The notes: generated by a model from the letters alone, not told the origin. Shown: positions 1 through 12,200, counted from the stretch's first letter. The stretch: 64,000 bases of DNA from Pycnopodia helianthoides (GCA_032158295.1 CM063247.1:11886399-11950398); one strand, 5' to 3'. Program-made: numbers and translations.

Positions 1-1801
1 TACTGGGTTTTTTAACTGTTTTTTTTTTCATATTGATTTTAGTCTTGTAAAAATATTTCTGGTCCAGTAAAATTTAGAGCATACACTGTAAGCCCCTGGT
101 GTCTTGTAGCACATGATTCATTTAATTTCATTAACCGCAGCACAAACAAAATAATTATAGTGAAAATAATATTGGTTTGTTCATTAAGAATTGACATGTA
201 CATAGTATGTAAAAAAGAAAAAGGGGAAGACATTTTAATACATGAAAAAGGGATTTATGTAAGCGCAGGACCCCCCCCCCCAAATGATAATTTGTTGTCA
301 AATCCAATACTACAGAAGGACATGGAATTTAGTTCAGACCTTGGCAAGTCATACATTATGAGAAGCCTTTTATTTTTAATTACCTACCCACAATGTTTAC
401 GCTCGGACTGATGACATTAACACCCAGTGACCCGCTAAATGCCAGCTAATCAGATGTTATAGCTCAAGAGGAGGAAACCTTAATTAATGAGAGTCCAAAT
501 TTCATTTACACACTGTATGCCCACACTGTCCTTCGTGATATAACGGCCATGTACATGTACAAATGTACATGTACAAATGTACAAAGACTGGCATCGCGGG
601 CTTCTTAGACCTGTTCTGGAGTCATTGGAGAGGTTTTGCAATCTACAGATGCAAGATGTCAACACTGTTTGTGTTGTTATAACCACGGCGTCCATGTTTG
701 TCATGCACGTTAACAAGGTATACAAGAGTACGTACGAGTACGTGTTAAAAAACGGAGACCTTTTTGCAGAATTTAAGGTGTATTCATAAATAGGCTATAA
801 ACGGCCAGTTAAGACCGTGTCACTACCCTTTTATTCCCTTATTTTTGCCCTAAAGTGAAAGCATCTTCCACGGTATTGCTGGTAATGGTATTATCCATCA
901 TAAATAGTGTGTTAGTCATTTGTAAGTGAAAAAATGAGAAAAGTGCAGTTTTAATCTAGGGTCTCTATTTCGCCATGCTTGTTGGAAACTGACTTTACAC
1001 GCGTTTAACATTCCTATCCCCTTTCCATGTGGGTCCGAAAACAAACTGTTAAAAAAATTACTATTCAGCCAAATGCTCTAACGTAACAAGAACGTACACA
1101 AAATGTTTTTGGATTTGTTTTGCTGGCAAAACCTACAAATGTATGCCAGCTTGTAATGAGTGGCCTAGGTCTGACACAAAAGTGTATGACCGCTAAACAA
1201 AATCTGATGTGCATCCAATGTGAAAGGATATGATTATTGTAGATCTGTATCTGTGTCCAGGTGTCCGTACGCTTGCGAAACCTCTCTATTGCGGTGTTCA
1301 ATATGTAGACCACTCCCATTGACTCATGGGTTGTGTTATAAACAATTAAAATCTATAGAGGTACGCTGGTTGCTTTCTTAATTAGTCATTGTTTTACAAT
1401 GGGTTTCGAGACAATTTGATGTGCCTGCATGTGGTCAGTTAATATTCCATTGATTTTCGTGTAAGTATTTTAAACATGAGATGTGGGTATCTCCAAATTT
1501 AATATAAAATTTACAATTCTTTCGGGGTAGTTTTACAGAAATTGCGTACCAAATTGGAATAAAAAAATCATCAGAAACTTGATTGAAATCCTGCATTTGA
1601 ACACGTATTCACTAGTGTTTTTTAGATGTAATGCGTAAATGTATGTGCAACACCTGCGTGGACAACATTTCTGCTGAGCATGCAAAGGCAGTTTCACCAT
1701 ATTCTTTGTTTTTTTTTTTTACATGATGACTTTCCTTTTGAGGCAGCCAATGAGGTGACAACAATGCATTTTAGCAGGTGACAACAATGCATTTTAGTGA
1801 T
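1..1801. other. No gene recognised; AT-rich non-coding DNA
   Basis: I see no exon with family similarity and only short chance open frames. Visible items are a poly-C run near 270-279, a cluster of overlapping TACATG/ACATGT words near 548-582, a short direct repeat near 1756-1798 (GGTGACAACAATGCATTTTAG twice, shown here in part only) and poly-T runs. The stretch may be intergenic or part of a long upstream intron of the SH2 adapter gene that starts to be visible at 16544. Confidence 0.5.
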
Positions 1802-1804
1802 CTG

Positions 1805-2322
1805 GGCCCAATTTTATAGAGCTGCTAAAGCAGAAAATATTGCTTAACAATTTTCTGCTAAGCAAAAATAAGCAGGATACCAGTTACAGATAGTACACGC
1901 AACATGGTATTTTGGCTGTAAACCTTTCTCTGGTAAGCAATAATTTGTTGTGCTTACATGTAGCTACAGTTTGTGCTTAACACGTTGACTGCCGCCTACG
2001 AGTATATTCGTAGTAACGGGTTAGACGGATTCTGCCAACGAGTATACTCGTAGAGAATAAAAGGGCTTTGTACTGTTATTTAAATACACCGGAATCACTG
2101 AGCACGCAACACATACGCTTCTGGCAGTGGTAAGGACATTGTCCTTAGAATGTGCATGTTCAATTTTTGTTTATTTTGTAAAAAAGTATCTAGTACCTAT
2201 TTGGTATGCGCACTCGCGCACCCCACGTATGCGCGCATGGGCACCGCACTTGGCAAATGGGAACGCACTACGAATATAATGACCGGCAGTCAACGTGTTA
2301 AGCAGCTGTATGAAACTGGGAC
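1805..2322. mobile_element. Harbinger-like MITE, interrupted by a second MITE
   Basis: The left end GGCCCAATTTTATAGAGC and the right end (reverse complement GTCCCAGTTTCATACAGC) are imperfect terminal inverted repeats. They are flanked by CTG at 1802-1804 and CTG at 2323-2325, a 3-bp CWG target duplication as expected for PIF/Harbinger elements. Relatives with the same ends lie at 25023-25141, 36956-37147, 41456-41639 and 60320-60558. No transposase is encoded. The element is split by the TTAA-flanked insertion at 1981-2297. Family assignment rests on TSD length and TIR start only. Confidence 0.65.
1981..2297. mobile_element. piggyBac-like non-autonomous element nested in a MITE
   Basis: This 317-bp element has near-perfect inverted ends CACGTTGACTGCCG and CGGCAGTCAACGTG, flanked by TTAA at 1977-1980 and 2298-2301. 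Removing the element and one TTAA restores the GCTTAAGCAGC string seen in the intact relative near 37120, so the empty site can be inferred. TTAA duplication is diagnostic of piggyBac-type transposition. Inside are two sub-palindromes built on TACGAGTATA. No ORF of transposase size is present. Confidence 0.7.
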
Positions 2323-2650
2323 CTGTTCTCGGAGGAAGCTTTGTAACTGAGAAGGTTTAGCATCGTTTAAGTCTCAAGCAGTTTGAAACTGAATCTCTTA
2401 TTCTTAACCGCGTTCGGTACTGTTCAGGAAGAAGATTTGCATCTCGAGTCTCTTTCTCAGAAGTCAGCACCATCACTTTCGGATTCCTCCGATGAAGATT
2501 GAAACTGTCATGTTTGCTACCCACAAACTACTTCATTACTACCATAATGTTTTTAAAGGGGCATGCAAAACTTCTCAGTTTCTGTTCACGTACATGGGGT
2601 CATACAATTTATACAAAGATATTGACAAAATAGGGAGACCGCCAACATAG

Positions 2651-2723
2651 GGCTAGATAGCTCAGTTGGTAGAGCGCCGGTTCGTTAATCCGGAGGTCGT
2701 TGGTTCAAATCCCGCTCTAGTCA
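2651..2723 (+). repeat. tRNA-derived repeat (tRNA-Asn-like cloverleaf, SINE head)
   Basis: The 73 nt fold with canonical tRNA geometry: a 7-bp acceptor stem with one G-U, D stem GCTC/GAGC, A box TAGCTCAGTTGG, anticodon GTT at 2684-2686 and B box GGTTCAAATCC. Against a working tRNA are C instead of U at position 33, a T-T mismatch closing the anticodon stem and one T-stem mismatch. A diverged copy at 59181-59247 on the minus strand shares flanking sequence beyond the tRNA part. I therefore prefer a SINE to a functional tRNA gene. The string CATACAATTTATAC occurs on both sides (2601-2614 and 2743-2756), but it may be part of the repeat rather than a target duplication. Confidence 0.6.
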
Positions 2724-2756
2724 ATTTTTCTCTGTTCAACCCCATACAATTTATAC

Positions 2757-3723
2757 CTGATACTGTCTCTGTTTCCAATGTTTGTACTACACGTATAAGG
2801 TTTAAACCCTAAATAGCACAGAGACAGATTTAAGGATGCCCCCCCCCCCCATGTTGAAAAAGCAAACCAAAATCAAACTTGCCGGCTGTAAATCTACATG
2901 TACTTGTAATTTCTTGCGCACAATGAGTTTGATGTTAATCAACAATTTATTCTGGCCCGCTGCCTCTCTGCAGTTGCAACTCTAGACTCGTCCAAGGTTA
3001 TCTGAGCAGCCAGCTGAAAGTTCATCCTGTGGAAAACCACACCAAAGACTAATCTCTCCCTGCCATGTTTCGAGTGTCCCATGAGAGTTCAAGTACAACT
3101 TCTCCATGTATATTAATATCATCCTTTGTCTCTGATCTGTTTTTATAATGTATCTTCCATACGGATCGAGCTTGGGGGTCATGTACACTTTGTGGCAGTG
3201 CCCCAACGTTTAGTCGTACGGCAGATTTCTCCTCTCTCTCTCTGAAAATTAAATCTTCACCGTGGAAAAATGTACCCACTAATAAGGTACTTGCATGAAT
3301 CGTGAATGGCACACCGACATGAAAAATTAAATTGACGGGACATGCATTAATGTATGTATACAGTCATAGTATGTAATGTTACCTTCTTTTCAAGAGACTT
3401 TTTGTGTTCGGCTTCTTCTTCTTCTTCTTTTTTACAGCTTTTTAAATTTTCTTTATTTGATTATATGCCTGCTCATCTACTGTACATGTGCTGTATTTTA
3501 CATAAAATGTAGACATGAATCAATATGTATTCCACTTTTTTTTTCCATTTTGTCTTGCATTAGGGCCTATGATTAAGATTTATTATTCATTCAATGTCTG
3601 TATTTTTGTTACATGTTTTTGCTTTTAATATTAAATGTGAAAGTAAAAAGAGCTTGCTTTTTGAGGGACCTTTCTTCCTCACTTTCTTCAGAGTTTAATA
3701 CATGTACATGTACATTGTAGACA
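2757..3723. other. No gene recognised
   Basis: This stretch contains a poly-C run near 2839, a CTT microsatellite near 3416-3430 and several TACATG words. There are two overlapping short minus-strand open frames at 2982-3312, without family resemblance. I see no splice-bounded coding exon. Confidence 0.4.
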
Positions 3724-3960
3724 GTGTTCTCCCCATGCACAAGCTAGCGTATTGGGCCGGAATATGCAAATTGCATGCAGATACACGCAAATTGCGGCCG
3801 ATACGCAAAAATTCACAAAAATCATAAAGAAGCCATGTTGAATGTCCCAGATTGCATGTAGTAAGGCTTTTTTTAAACCAAACACCAAGAAGAAAAATAT
3901 GTTCTGAAGACCTGGTTTCAATTCAGCGTGCTGAGGCCAAACATCCAAAATTTTATTCAA
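3724..3960. repeat. Dispersed repeat, family with copies at 14212 and 17195
   Basis: The stretch shares ordered blocks with 14212-14500 and 17195-17335: ACAAGCTAGCGTAT near its left end, CCAGATTGCA in the middle, an AACACCAAG block, and GGCCAAAC followed by CCAAAATTT at the right. The three copies differ by small indels and substitutions, so this is an old interspersed repeat. The open frame across it on the minus strand is an accident of the repeat. Confidence 0.6.
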
Positions 3961-4379
3961 CAGAACCTTTTAAAAATCCTTGAGACAACCCTGTAGATCT
4001 ACTGTACATAATCATTGCATTGGGAATAGATTATTATTTTATTTATATTAGTATCATTTTTGGTTTTGTTTTTACCCAAGACACGTAATACCGATATTTG
4101 AGAAGGCCATGTATGCTCCGTACTTTATTTATTAGTCTTACAAAGAAAAAATTAACATTGTTGACAGCAAGGATTTTGGGGTGTGGGCTGAACGTCTATT
4201 TTTTGTACAGCTTTTTCATTTGACATAATCATTTGCATTGCATGGGCAATTAAGTCATTTTTTTAGTTTTTGTATTCTGAAACCCTGATTATTCAAACAT
4301 TCCTCGTTCTTGCAGCCTGCCAGTTTTGGGTCTCACACACCATGGCAGGTACATGTGTAGAACCCATGTTTTAATATTC

Positions 4380-4860
4380 GCTACCTCATGGAGACCGAGG
4401 ACAATTTGAACAAAAAATGGGAAAACAAAAGGTCTCCATCGGGGGGGGGGGGGGGATTCTTAAGACTGGGGTGCTCCACAAGGAATGTTGTGAACAAAGA
4501 ATATGGGAGGATGTTACATATGTAAGTACAGGGGTCGATTTCACAAAACTCTTCCTAACTTAGGACTAGTCCTAGTCAATGCTAAGAGATACTGACTAGT
4601 CCTAAGTACTGATCCTAACTTAGGACTAGTCCTATCTCTTAGCATTGCCTAGGACTAGTCCTAAGTTAGGAGGAGTTTTGTGAAATCGACCCCAGGGACA
4701 AAGGAAAGAACAAAAGATGTCTCCATATAGGGATGTCCAAAATGTGTGTGTACCATGGTGTTATATAATTGAACTAGAGGGCGTACAAAACCATATGAAA
4801 TAGGCCATTGAGAAAATAGTGCTGACCTATTGTATTTAACACAGGTTACACACCAGTTCA
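4380..4860. repeat. Dispersed repeat paralogous to 20703-20960, split by a MITE
   Basis: The segment 4380-4531 matches 20703-20831 (ACC..ATGGAGACCGAG, then GGTGCTCCACAAGGAAT). The segment 4693-4760 continues with GGGACAAAGGAAAGAACAAA, which is contiguous in the 20 kb copy. The 161-bp palindromic element at 4532-4692 therefore inserted into this repeat. A G-homopolymer of about 16 lies at 4440-4456. Confidence 0.7.
4532..4692. mobile_element. 161-bp palindromic Harbinger-type MITE with CAG target duplication
   Basis: Left end GGGTCGATTTCACAAAACT and right end AGTTTTGTGAAATCGACCC are perfect inverted repeats that continue almost unbroken (TAACTTAGGACTAGTCCTA) into the middle. CAG at 4529-4531 and CAG at 4693-4695 flank the element. 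The paralogous empty site near 20835 reads TACAGGGACAAAGG with a single CAG. This is direct evidence for a 3-bp CWG duplication, as PIF/Harbinger transposases make. It has no coding capacity. Confidence 0.85.
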
Positions 4861-5702
4861 CACAGCCAACATTTTGTACGTGTTGAAAGGGAAAATTTGT
4901 AAGGCAAAACATTTTTTTAAAAACATGTTTAGCGTACTGTCTTTTTGGAAAAAGGAAGGAGGCGGGCCTTTTCTTTTGCTTTTTGGGGGGCGGCCCGACA
5001 CATTTTTCAAGACAAACGGCTGGGTTACTTTTCAAGATGGTTGCCAGCTTTTTTCTGTGTGCTAAAGTAAAAAATTACGAGCTTTTAAAATGTATTTTAG
5101 ATTCAATTTTTTTCGCCGGAGATCTTAAAAATTAATCCTTTAATAAAAATTTTAAAAGGCCTCTAAAAAGGAAGCGGGTGGGGACGCTAAACATGTTTTG
5201 TTTTTTTATTTGGCCTAATTTACCCCAAGAGATTCAAATCCACTGTGGGTCAACGCAGTTCTGCACAGAGTGCTCCTTCTAGTTCTGTTGAACTCTATGG
5301 TTACACTTCCATCTACTGTACATGGTACGATGTGCAGGAGTTAAGATTGTAATGTGCGTACAAATAAGTCATACACCCTACAGTAGAAAATGTTATGACC
5401 GTAGGCAAAGCATTAGCATAGCTGTAGTTATTGAAATAATTTGGAAGGGGTTAAAATTATATGGTCGGCTCTGACGAAATGATGAGAAAATTACTGTACA
5501 AGGTGAGCTGAATTTCGCATTGATCTTTCTGATTAAAAATGAAGTAGGCCTATAATGTCAGATTTATTAATTATACAATAAATGTCTTTTACTTCAGTTA
5601 CGTTTTCTTTAATTGGCAAACAATTCTTTTGGCCAAGTTTAGTACAGCTCTGAGAATATTTATTTAAAAAACAAAAATGATTTGATGGTTCACATGCAAG
5701 TT
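4861..5702. other. No gene recognised
   Basis: AT-rich DNA with short chance open frames on both strands at 4661-5065. They have no family resemblance and overlap the repeat described at 4380-4860. No splice-bounded exon is visible. Confidence 0.4.
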
Positions 5703-5940
5703 GTTAAAGGCAAAGTATGCCTTTGGTTTTTGGAAACGTTCCTTTGTTTTAATCCTCAACCAACTTGTGAAAATTTCATTTCAAAAGGTGGTAGCATTTT
5801 TTGAGTTATAAATCGTCGAATATCTGGAGCGGTTATGTCACGCAGGAATCAATAATCTGTAATTGGAATACACAATCTGAGAAATGTTTCATGTGGAAAC
5901 GTTTCTCAGGTTGAAATGTTTTTTGAATCTCTCCCTCTAA
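5703..5940. mobile_element. TTAA-flanked repeat, one-ended copy (AGGCAAAGTA family)
   Basis: Starts with TTAAAGGCAAAGTATGCC and continues with GTGAAAATTTCATTTCAAAA and GGTGGTAGCATTTTT, shared in the same order with 59826-60191 and, inverted, with 47828-48187. The opposite end is not recognisable, so this copy is truncated or diverged. Confidence 0.6.
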
Positions 5941-6318
5941 ATTTCTATCTGGGAATTATTTTAATTGCGTCGATCGAAATAGGAATCGTTGTGGTCCGAA
6001 AATGCTATCCCCTTGCTTTACTCTGCTTCCTCCATGCTCTGACCAGTTAAACAGAAATATTTCTCTGGAGGGTTGGAACTGGTATGAACTTTGTAACCAG
6101 TGAGCTTTCGGACTGAAGTTAATAATAACAGAAACTTCCTGATTAAAAAAGTGATAATTTGTTAGTTCTTGCCTCGGTCTTTAAAACAACAACAACAATC
6201 CAGCGTTATGAAAATTAACACTCAGACTCACGCGTATTCCCTCTAATAAGAATAGCATGGGAAATACGAGACTGCAGTTCCTGGTCTGGGAGTGTTGCAT
6301 CATATTGATTTGTCTCCA

Positions 6319-6597
6319 AGCCATTATGTGTTTATGTCGAATGAAAGGAAAATTATACATGCCACATCCTTGATCGAATGGGGGAAAACAATGTTTTAAG
6401 GTTTGATTTGTTTAAGTTGCATAGCTCGATTTTTGCCAAACAAACTGGTTTTTTTTTAAAAGCCATTGTGTGTTTATGTCGAATGAACAGAAAATTATAC
6501 ATGCCACATCCTTGATCAAATGGGGAAAAGAAGAAAATTAAAGGTTTGATTTGTTTAAGTTGCAAGGCCTAATTTTCGCCAAACAAACTGTTTTTTG
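6319..6597. repeat. Tandem duplication of a ~140-bp segment
   Basis: The segment 6319-6457 is repeated at 6461-6597 with an offset of 142 bp: TGTTTATGTCGAATGA, ATTATACATGCCACATCC and GGTTTGATTTGTTTAAGTTG recur in order. Differences are scattered substitutions and a small indel, so it is not a very recent event. The minus-strand open frame that spans it is a repeat artefact. Confidence 0.8.
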
Positions 6598-7921
6598 AAG
6601 AATTTTTCTCTGAACAAATTTTGACAGATGATGCTATCAAAACAAGAACCATACATGTACTAGAACTTTCACACATTGTATGCCGCGGACAACGCACAAA
6701 ATACATGCGAGCAAAATCGTTTGTACATGGCTGTTGGACGTTAGATAATGTACATGTAGGGATCCCAACAATAATTCATAATTTAGTTTTTAATAAACTA
6801 CCATCATTTTGCAATACCTTAAATGAAAGCTCAGAACTTTCTTGAAGCTACATGTATAAAAATAGCTATTTAATATTTAAATCAAAATTTTGGGGTAAAA
6901 TCGGCCTAAAGTTCGACCTAGCATCTGAAGGGGTATTTTACATAATTTTGTTGTTGTTTGTTTTGGGGTAAGCACTAAATAGTTAGCACTCAAATTTGCT
7001 TACTGGTAAACAGCAAACACGAAAATGGCCCTGTGTACTACGTACTGTACATGTATGTATGTCATGAAAACTGTCAATTGAATCAAATAATTCATGATAT
7101 TTATATTTGGGTGTAAAATTTAAATACAATTTCATAAGTTGATTATGATGGACGTACATGTACGTACTTTGAAAAGGAAGGCAGCGGTAAGTCATTTTAA
7201 CCCTGTTACTTCAAGTTCTTCCCTGAGTATTTGCATCCTAACAGATTGTTCTTGCCCTAGAAGGTGACCAGACAGAGGTAGTTCAACCGGTTTCTCTCTG
7301 TGCACTGTCTGGTCTCATGAATAATCATTTTGGGGTTTTTATTGCTTTAAATACAATGTGCTGGAGAAGAAGGGAGATATTTTGCAAAGCGTTAAATGCA
7401 AGATGTGTATTACAGTTGCAGCATTCAGTCATTATGTTTCTATATGAAGCTGATGGTTCTGTTCTGTGCGGTTACATTGTATGTTGAACAAAACTAGACT
7501 AAAAAATCTCTCGATGTAATTTCCTTGAAGGAGTTTTTAATCCCCAAGAAGTGAACTAACACACTGATAATTATCGTTAATGTGCATGCAGATCTGTGCA
7601 CAATTAACTCCAGCGTTTTAATCATCCACACAGTCTTGGTGAATATAACAAATTGTGTCTATACTTCCGTGTTGAACACATCTCGCAAAACAAACAATAA
7701 TTTGAGGAAGATGTTTGCGTAGAGAACAGAAAGGAGAGAGGGTCTTCGCTGGATGTCTTGTTGGAGCAGTGGGTGGGGGGCAGAGGAAGAGAGCTAGTGG
7801 GTCGGATTAGTATGCAGTTTGTAGCATAACTGGGGGAGGGGGTACTCCTACAAATGTACATGTACATGTATGACCGCTCGTACAGGCTCAGTATGATTTT
7901 ACTCACATGTACACGATGTAT
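6598..7921. other. No gene recognised
   Basis: Contains several TACATG clusters (near 6652, 7049, 7154 and 7855-7870) and a CA-poor, AT-rich background. The open frames here are short and show no domain signature. Confidence 0.4.
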
Positions 7922-8172
7922 GTCATTGTATTATTAGCAGAGTGGGGACACTGCAGAGCCCACAAACATGGGCGTATGGGGACATGTCATTGCATTATTA
8001 GCAGAGTGGGGCGATGCAGCACCCACAAACATGGGCGTATGTGGACATGTCATTGCATTATTAGCAGAGTGGGGCGAAGCACCACCCACAAATTTGGGCG
8101 TATGGGGACATGTCATTGTATTATTGGCTGAGTGGGGACACTGCAGAGCCCACAAACATGGGCGTATGGGGA
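7922..8172. repeat. Minisatellite, four units of 63-64 bp
   Basis: The block GTCATTG.ATTATTAGCAG recurs at 7922, 7986, 8049 and 8112, giving spacings of 64, 63 and 63 bp. Each unit also carries ACAAACATGGGCGTATG (one unit has AATTTGGGCG). Because the unit is close to a multiple of three, open frames cross it on both strands; these are artefacts rather than genes. Confidence 0.9.
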
Positions 8173-8879
8173 CTCTTATAGTCCAGCTTATCCCAGTTTA
8201 CCAAACCAAAATGTGGAGAGAACCTCTAACAGTACCTAAAGGTCTCTAAAAAAGATTCAACTGAAGGATGGGCAACTGAGTGTATGGGAACACTGGGAAG
8301 ATGGGTTGATTTGCCTGAAATTTTACACAGATGAAAACATAAATACCAATATTTGATACTGGGTTAAAAGGCCTTTTTTGCTTTCTGTGGCCAATTTGTT
8401 TTCTTTTGTGTGCTGGTTGTCTCCCTTGTTTTGCCTGAATTTGGGAGGAATTGATCCAACGTATTATTACACATTATGAGCAGGCGTGATTTTACCAACC
8501 GTTGCAACGACCTTACTCAAATTATTCATTTCAATTAAAAGCTTGCCATACGCTTTGGGGGCACTGTTTATCCACAATTGGCTGAGGCACGTGTTACCCA
8601 GTCTTTTTCAATTGTGGCAATTTAAACAAGCAACTTTTGAACTGTGGTGTCTTCTGAAATGGTATGTCCTTCACTTTGACCGTATTTGCAAATGAATATA
8701 TTGCTCTGTAGGATTGGAACTGGTATGAACTTTATTTTATAATCAATGAGCTTTCACAGTAAAAGTAGTCACTTTTTTTAGCCCAATGAAATTAGTTCAG
8801 TACTTTATTTTTTAACTCTTTAGTGTATTGGTGCTATGTAATACATCTATTGATATAACAAGAAAGTAGTGGTAGCACT
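8173..8879. other. No gene recognised
   Basis: Only short chance open frames. The block GGATTGGAACTGGTATGAACTT near 8711 (described here, first 20 bases only being distinctive) resembles 6073-6092, pointing to another old interspersed repeat. Confidence 0.35.
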
Positions 8880-9276
8880 TAAAGGCACAGTACACATTGG
8901 TAATTGGAGCCTACTGACTGTGTTAATCCTATATAAATAAGGTACAATGTACATACAATAAAACTAACCTGTGAAAATTTCACTTTAAAAGGTGGTCGTG
9001 TTTTTGAATTACCGAAAAACCAGAGCGAATATTTCCATACAGGAAGAATATTCCCCATAGGAATACACAGTCTGAGAAGCGTTTCTGACAGAAACGCTTC
9101 TCAGATTCAAACTTTGTGAAATAAAAAGTGATATATTTTCCATAACCGTAGTACTTCGAAGTTAAAAGTTTCTTAACATTCATTATACTACCCAAAGCTG
9201 CTGTACTTCTTACCAAGTAAGTTTTTACTGCCATTAATTTTCAGAGTCATTACCAAATGTGTACTGTTTCTTTAAA
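8880..9276. mobile_element. TTAA-flanked MITE (AGGCACAGTA end)
   Basis: The left end TTAAAGGCACAGTACACATT and the right end (reverse complement TTAAAGAAACAGTACACATT) form terminal inverted repeats about 400 bp apart. An internal near-palindrome AGAAGCGTTTCTGACAGAAA lies near 9075. The interior shares GTGAAAATTTCA and AAAAGGTGGT with 5703-5940 and 59826-60191. No transposase is encoded; the minus-strand open frame at 8980-9234 lies wholly inside the element. Confidence 0.65.
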
Positions 9277-12200
9277 GACTAGCAAGTAGTTATTACTACG
9301 AAAGCTCATGCAATTTTGTATGTAATTAGTTAGTTTTAAGTGCTACCACTACCTTCCTTGTTTTATCTCATTTTAGACTAACACGGATATTTTCTAGTAC
9401 TATCTATTGATATGAAATTTCATTATACTCAATCGCATGATTGTGCAAAAATAAAAAGCCTTGGAAATCTTGAAGTCCGACCCGAGCACTAGGACAGATT
9501 GGATAATGTACAATGCACTGCATGTAAGCCTAATGTTCAATACACATAGACATTGCACATACAGACTACTCGAATACAAAGTACGCACACACAATAACAG
9601 CTACGCATGCTGTTCTAAATTTAGACACCAAACATGATGTCATCTGTATCATGGTAAACCAATACGGTGGTGATGAACAAGCGAGGGGACCGATGATCAC
9701 AGAGCACTGACTGCATGTGAATTATGGCTCTTTGTTGTTCGAGCATTGACTACCGGTTATAGGCTCTTACCAGGGACAGATGGAAAGAACAGGGGGGAGA
9801 ATTCAATGGGAATAAGCTGAATTAAAGGGAAAGTACCCGTACATCCTTGTTATTAGAATTTAGTCATTTCATTCCCCCCCCCCTCCAGTGACCCCATTTA
9901 AAACTGTGAAACCCCGACTTGTAAGACAAACAGTTAACAATTACTAGAGTAAAATGTTACATGTTTTTAGCTGTAATGTGATAATTCAATGTTTTTAAAA
10001 CTATTTTTCCATACATGCAGACAATTATTGTTGTTACATTCATGCCTTGAGGCAAGATTTAGAGATCCAAATTATCCAACCTACTTCTATATTTTTCTAT
10101 TTAATGATTTCTAATCAACAAGGGGCACTTCAGACCAAATAAATTCCCAGGATGCTTACAGCCAATACCATCTTTATGACAAGTAGTCTTTCGGATAGAA
10201 ATTTCACAAAGTATGACCCTACATGTGTACCTTTAAATTGTGCAGCTTTGCTGCGTGTGCACGTGTGTGTAAATGTGTGCACATTTCTATTGTATGTACT
10301 TGTACATCCTTTGTCACAAAGACACTATCAAAAGCATCAGAAAAAATATACATGTAGAATTTCATGTCGTAGATGTACATGTAGTTAAGAGAATGTACCC
10401 TGTACACGCCTATGTTCATGCATGGAGGGAAAGCAAAAATATAGCCTACCTAAATTGGTATTGTCGTTTCATTATTTTGTACAATGCCAAACAAGTACTA
10501 TGTATCGCAATATGCTGTACATATTCAAACATTCATACATGTTGTACAGAGTTTGTAATTTCACTGTAGGTATAGGCAAGGGGAGAACGGTCAAATTTGG
10601 TGTGAAACCTGCAGTATGCAGTCTTAATTGTCAAAATAATGATTGTTCACATGGCACGACATGGTAACCTGATCAATGTAAAAACTCATTAAAATTTAAT
10701 TTCCTTCAGCAGTGATTAGATCTGTGCATTTAGTGCTGATAATAACAGTATTTTATATATTTGAGACAAGGAAGTATTTCAGTAGAAAGTTGTTATACCG
10801 GATGGGAAAGGATAAAAAACATAATTAATGTTTTAATTTATGAGTCTGAAAGCTTACTCGCTGATTATGAAGTTGATACTAGAACCTTTTTTTCTGTGAA
10901 ATTAATTTCCTATGAAATGAAGTCATATTCAAAAACACTGTATCTGTGTTACCTTTAAAAAAAGCAATCAGCTAATTTTGGTTGTTCAAGCCAAAATTAA
11001 TGACGGTGTGTTCACATGCTACAAATTGTGCATGGTTTTTCACTATTTTCTCCTGATCGTCACAACAGATTAAGCAAAAATTTTCACATTTTAAAAATTT
11101 ATTTCATGTATCATGGTTGATCACACAAAACATAAACACTGTCTGCAACAACTTCGTCAGCTCTACCAATCCTGTATAATAATTAGCTTACTTTTGTTTT
11201 AAATTCATTTTTTTATTATTTTTTTTAATATCGCAATGACAAAACAAAGACAGAAAAAAGAAATATTATAAAAGAGAGATTTTTTGAAAAGAAAAAATTT
11301 ATTTAAACATGTTGGGGTAACCTCTGCAGCTCCCTCGATCTTGCCAACTGCTATTTTCTTAGCCAACTGTCACCCAATGTGAATAAAAAACTATTGTTGT
11401 ATAGTACCTTTTAAAGGATTTAAATGTTTTCCAAACATAGATAATCCTTTAATTAACAAAATCTCGTTAAGTGTGTCATAAAATAAATCTTATACTGTAT
11501 GTGTGTGTGTGCCAAGATGCTCGTGGGAGGTAAAGTGCTCTCGCCTCCATTCCTTCCAAGTCGTAAGTAGAGCGTGAAGACAAATTGTAATTTCTGTCTA
11601 CCCGTATAATGTCATTTCCATTCAGTGAGCTAGCTACACATAGTGTGAGCTATAGTACGCAGATTCATTTGGCAACCATCCACAGACTGCCGACGACGAC
11701 GACTTCATGTACATGTGTACCCTGCAGGTTGTGCACTCTCTTAATGCAATGACATTTTTCAGAATGCGTGAGAGGAGTAAGGAAGTGCAGGGAATACAAT
11801 AGTCAGACCCTAGCCAAGGATTTAAAGGAACGGTACAACAGTTGTTGATGACCAAATTTGCATGGTCCTTGCTCTATGGTGTTGGCCAGTATCTGGAAAT
11901 TTGTATGGTGTCCAAAATGATCACTTCCAATTAGTACTATTAAGCAAAAGTGACTGACAAAACAGGGTGTCCAACGTATCCAAACACTTAAGGTAGTGTA
12001 GGGAATTTAACAGAAACGAGGACTTGGCACCACAGGCCCCGAATCCCTACCTGGTCCCAAGACAAGTGTGAGCTGCAGGACCCAGGAGGTGTCCTCCTCC
12101 CCCCCCCTCCCCCCTGTGGATATTGTCTTCAGGTGCGCTGATGAGTAGCAGGATGCTGGCCGGTACCCTGGGGCACCGTGGATCTCTGTCCCTGACATGC

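Noticed and set aside
2651..2723. Functional tRNA-Asn gene
   Set aside because: C33, two stem mismatches and a dispersed copy with shared flanks favour a SINE; kept as a repeat.
4661..5035. 124-codon minus-strand open frame
   Set aside because: Crosses the boundary of a MITE and an interspersed repeat and has no recognisable domain.
7907..8249. Repetitive open frames on both strands
   Set aside because: The 63-bp unit keeps the frame open by length alone; no domain or expression signal.
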